DNA from: Bacteroidota bacterium
Lineage (GTDB): Bacteria > Bacteroidota > Ignavibacteria > Ignavibacteriales > Ignavibacteriaceae
Length of the DNA stretch: 6,371 nt
Direction: 5' to 3'
NCBI GenBank assembly: GCA_021778375.1
Contig: JAJYCM010000165.1
Coordinates: 1-6,371, forward strand
Of this stretch, positions 4,951 through 6,371 are shown piece by piece. A program made the position numbers and the translations under genes. The notes beneath the pieces are model-generated. The model had not been told where the DNA came from. It ran no database searches and saw nothing but the letters and a program-made list of their open reading frames with translations. Within the stretch, counting starts at the first letter, position 1. Every line of letters begins with the position of its first letter.

Positions 4951-5773
4951 TATTTCCCTTTAGTTTTGTTTTTATAAAATTCAATTTATTTAGAATCATT
5001 GAGGGTGAAATATTCTCCTGTAAGAACCTATCATCCACAGTCAGTGATTGCTTGAATAGGGCTTGGAAGTCAACGACAGTTTGTCTCGAATCCTTTTCCG
5101 GATTTTGATTTTTATAATGTCCCAGCAACTTTACGATTGAGCTTCTTTCTTTCTCTCTCGATACAACGACGTAGTCCTCCTTCCTTGCTTGTTTGAATTC
5201 AACAAGGAACAATCCGAAAAGTTGATCAATAAAATCATCCTCCGGCTTGCCGGAGTTATTATTAATATTAATATTCTTTTCTTTTATTTTCTTTAATTTA
5301 ATTTTATTTAGTTTACTTTTATTTACTTTAGTTTGTTTGGAACAATCCGTCTTATAGACGTCTTTTAGCGGTGTTTTAGCGGTATTTTGGACGTCTAAAA
5401 CCTTCTTTGTAACCTCTTTCTTTTTATAGTAGTTACGCTTGCGATCCCTTTCGGCTTTAATTTTTTTCATTCTTTTCTTTACACCGTTCGAAACAAAATT
5501 ATCAGATGGGAATAAAAATATTTCGCGCATATAGTTAACTATTTCTTTCAACATTTCAGCTTCAACTCTCCATTTCTGTCCATACATTTTAAAATCTTCA
5601 GAGCTTTGTATATTAAAATTCCCGTAAGTCTTATAAACTCTTTCAAGAATTTTATTATAGATTGCATAGCCCATAAGTCCGTATTTGAACTCGACTTTTT
5701 CCAACTTGTCATCTTCACTCATATCAGTATCATGAGAAAAGTATGAAATTGTATTTGCTATAGGTCTTGACAT
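4853..5773 (-). CDS. Phage replisome organizer-like protein, Lin1244/Lin1753 (DUF4373) N-terminal domain
   Basis: A 306-residue protein expected to bind the element's origin and start replisome assembly. Residues 1-110 match the Lin1244/Lin1753-type N-terminal domain in pattern: a start of the MSRP..NTISYFSHDTDMSEDDKLE type, then FKYGLMGYAIYNKILERVY, then a second helical block ending in a basic helix (KKRMKKIKAERDRKRNYYKKK), probably a winged-helix DNA-binding unit. Residues 115-175 are a low-complexity Lys/Asn linker. A C-terminal helical region follows (about 179-272: FIDQLFGLFLVEFKQ, then ISPSMILNKLNFIKTKLK), and the last 32 residues are Gly/Asn/Thr-rich and overlap the next gene. The linker DNA carries an 11-bp repeat array, an AT-rich tract and a palindrome, so the gene may contain the origin. 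The start at 5773 follows the previous stop by 6 nt with only a distant AAGG, suggesting translational coupling. Confidence 0.85.
   Translation of the reverse strand: MSRPIANTISYFSHDTDMSEDDKLEKVEFKYGLMGYAIYNKILERVYKTYGNFNIQSSEDFKMYGQKWRVEAEMLKEIVNYMREIFLFPSDNFVSNGVKKRMKKIKAERDRKRNYYKKKEVTKKVLDVQNTAKTPLKDVYKTDCSKQTKVNKSKLNKIKLKKIKEKNININNNSGKPEDDFIDQLFGLFLVEFKQARKEDYVVVSREKERSSIVKLLGHYKNQNPEKDSRQTVVDFQALFKQSLTVDDRFLQENISPSMILNKLNFIKTKLKGNNAGNNKTNGATTSQITGAVAKAFDLIKYPRDS
5240..5255. repeat. GC-rich palindrome inside the replisome organizer gene
   Basis: CTCCGGC-TT-GCCGGAG is a perfect 7-bp stem with a 2-nt centre. It is read in frame as the end of the linker (NSGKPEDD). It sits immediately beside the AT-rich tract and shares the core CGGCTTGCCG with the palindrome at 4428-4439. 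Confidence 0.75.
5352..5395. repeat. Four 11-bp iteron-like repeats
   Basis: In exact 11-bp register on the plus strand: TTATAGACGTC, TTTTAGCGGTG, TTTTAGCGGTA, TTTTGGACGTC. The two inner units are identical over 10 bp. The outer two each match the inner units at 7 of the first 10 bases and end in the palindrome GACGTC. The next bases, through 5400, complete GACGTCTAAAA, an inverted copy of the outer unit. The repeats fall in codons 127-141 of the replisome organizer. Because 11 is not a multiple of 3 the encoded residues (DVQNTAKTPLKDVYK) are not periodic, so the repetition is a DNA-level property. One unit is about one helical turn, which would place bound proteins on one face. Confidence 0.75.
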
Positions 5774-5779
5774 AAATAA

Positions 5780-5992
5780 TTATGAACCTTGCCTTTTGGC
5801 AGTTAGGTGTTGAATTAAGACATCTAATTTTCTGGAAGTTTCATTATTAGTCATGATAATCTGACGGGCTTCCCTCAATTCATCGGACAGTATATTGTTA
5901 AATTTTAAGGCGCTAATTAACAGCCTAACCATTACCACTAATAAGATTACTAAAACAATCAATACAACCGATAAAAATATTTCTAAGTACAT
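5780..5992 (-). CDS. Small single-pass membrane protein with coiled-coil tail
   Basis: A 70-residue protein with a hydrophobic segment at residues 3-30 (rich in Leu, Val and Ile: IFLSVVLIVLVILLVVMV), followed by a charged, helical tail with heptad-like spacing (LREARQIIMTNNETSRKLDVLIQHL) that is probably cytoplasmic. There is no cleavage site, so the segment should stay as an anchor. The family is not recognised; small phage membrane proteins of this layout include unrelated anchors and holin-like proteins, but its place at the head of the replication genes argues against a lysis role. A longer frame begins with TTG at 6007, but that codon is part of the ribosome site; the ATG at 5992 is preferred. 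Its stop lies 6 nt before the replisome organizer start, so the two are probably co-translated. Confidence 0.7.
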   Translation of the reverse strand: MYLEIFLSVVLIVLVILLVVMVRLLISALKFNNILSDELREARQIIMTNNETSRKLDVLIQHLTAKRQGS

Positions 5993-5998
5993 TGTTAA

Positions 5999-6004
5999 CC
6001 CTTT
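5999..6004 (-). promoter_or_regulatory. Ribosome-binding site AAAGGG deciding the start at 5992
   Basis: AAAGGG lies 6 nt upstream of ATG (5992-5990) on the minus strand. It overlaps the first codons of the longer TTG-initiated reading frame at 6007, which makes that longer start unlikely. Confidence 0.65.
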
Positions 6005-6136
6005 CAATAAATTGATTTGTTTTGAAAAATCTTAAAAGTTCATTTGCGCTGATTTAACAGCTATTTCCATATTTGAGTAAACTGATATTAGACTATTAGT
6101 TATATTCTCACTATATTATTTCAAATTGATTAGCTG

Positions 6137-6179
6137 ATAATAATAATTGTAATAGAGCTGCTGCTTTGTTTATTATTAT
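6137..6179. repeat. AT-only inverted repeat in the gap before the membrane protein gene
   Basis: ATAATAATAA (6137-6146) pairs perfectly with TTATTATTAT (6170-6179) around a 23-nt centre containing GAGCTGCTGC. It begins 10 nt after the stop codon of the gene at the right edge. The stem is pure A/T and lacks a T tract, so as a terminator it would be weak; the simple trinucleotide makeup makes chance likely. No promoter could be fixed with confidence in the surrounding 5993-6189. Confidence 0.35.
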
Positions 6180-6189
6180 ATGAATTCCC

Positions 6190-6371
6190 TTATTGTTTTC
6201 TTTTCCGCATATCCTGGCGGGTTAAATATTTGCATATCCTTATTCTCATCTTATCCTTGGCTTTACGGCTCATAATGGGCTTATCATTAAGCACGTAAGA
6301 AATTAACATCCCGGTTCTATTTAAATATTTACCCATTTTAGCCATAGAAATTCTTCGCCTGAACAACTCTA
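6190..6371 (-). CDS. Small basic protein, possibly 5'-truncated by the window edge
   Basis: The frame is open from the right edge to TAA at 6192-6190, giving 59 residues in the window. If it starts at the first ATG (6345) it is 51 residues long. The sequence is strongly basic and includes MAKMGKYLNRTGMLISYV, then DKPIMSRKAKDKMRIRICKYL, and ends in RQDMRKRKQ. No good ribosome-binding site is seen before the ATG at 6345, and the eight codons before it (ELFRRRIS) are free of stops, so the gene may begin outside the window. The family is not recognised; the charge suggests nucleic-acid binding, but nothing more can be said. It is on the same strand as the replication genes, about 200 bp upstream of the membrane protein gene. 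Confidence 0.5.
   Translation of the reverse strand, partial: ELFRRRISMAKMGKYLNRTGMLISYVLNDKPIMSRKAKDKMRIRICKYLTRQDMRKRKQ

Larger units (their letters stand above)
5240..5395. other. Candidate origin of replication inside the replisome organizer gene
   Basis: In the direction of the gene (right to left) this stretch holds four 11-bp repeats (5395-5352), then an 85-bp tract at 5340-5256 with only 10 G or C by count (about 88% A+T), then a perfect palindrome (5255-5240). In lambda, the origin lies inside the initiator gene O and consists of iterons, an AT-rich segment that melts, and a palindrome, with the helicase loader gene P next; the order here is the same. The AT-rich tract also encodes a Lys/Asn-rich linker, so part of its composition could be a protein effect. 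Origin function is inferred, not shown. Confidence 0.5.

Noticed and set aside
4758..5108. Plus-strand open frame of 116 codons
   Set aside because: It is antisense to both replication genes, whose products look like real domains, and it has no family likeness of its own.
5256..5340. AT-rich tract as only a low-complexity Lys/Asn coding effect
   Set aside because: Codons for Lys, Asn and Ile explain part of the bias, but this view does not explain the neighbouring in-register 11-bp repeats and palindrome. It is kept as a caveat, not as the preferred reading.
6032..6070. 12-codon minus-strand frame (MEIAVKSAQMNF) upstream of the membrane protein
   Set aside because: It has no ribosome-binding site and is far too short to separate from chance in AT-rich DNA.

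Overview
The window is AT-rich DNA that looks like one edge of an integrated phage or phage-like element in a bacterium of the Bacteroidota/Ignavibacteriota/Chlorobiota (FCB) group. The host assignment rests mainly on the C-terminal type IX secretion (T9SS) sorting domain of the large protein at 177-2423, a signal essentially confined to that group, and on the Lin1244/Lin1753 (DUF4373)-type replication protein common in its prophages. No tRNA, rRNA or CRISPR array was seen.

All genes except the first fragment lie on the minus strand, so the element reads from right to left. From the right edge: a small basic protein cut by or starting near the window end (6371-6190); an AT-rich gap of about 200 bp with no recognisable gene; a one-helix membrane protein (5992-5780); a phage replisome-organizer-like protein (5773-4853); a probable helicase-loader-like protein (4950-4441) whose start lies 98 nt inside the preceding gene; a small Cys/His protein (4354-4172); a protein of unknown function ending in a sliding-clamp-binding-like pentapeptide (4089-3607); and a complete tyrosine recombinase (3541-2567). 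Beyond the recombinase come a secreted beta-propeller protein (2423-177) and, on the opposite strand, the C-terminal end of a second tyrosine recombinase (1-132). The two recombinases point at each other with the propeller gene between them.

The most interesting signal is inside the replisome-organizer gene. Its linker region carries four 11-bp DNA repeats in exact register (5352-5395), followed in the direction of transcription by an 85-bp tract of about 88% A+T (5340-5256) and a perfect GC-rich palindrome (5255-5240). A period of 11 does not preserve the reading frame, so protein constraint does not explain the repeats. The order iterons, AT-rich tract, palindrome, all inside the initiator gene and just upstream of a helicase-loader-like gene, resembles phage lambda O-ori-P, though the proteins are of a different family. 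I propose it as a candidate origin of replication.

Other features include two arrays of a degenerate heptamer (consensus GTCACTC) on both sides of the unknown gene at 3607-4089, a set of short GC-rich palindromes (two inside coding linkers, one between 8-bp direct repeats), and a near-perfect inverted repeat with an 8-bp centre 22 bp beyond the recombinase stop codon, which has the geometry of a recombinase crossover site. Several starts were moved to an internal ATG because a clear ribosome-binding site overlaps the longer start.
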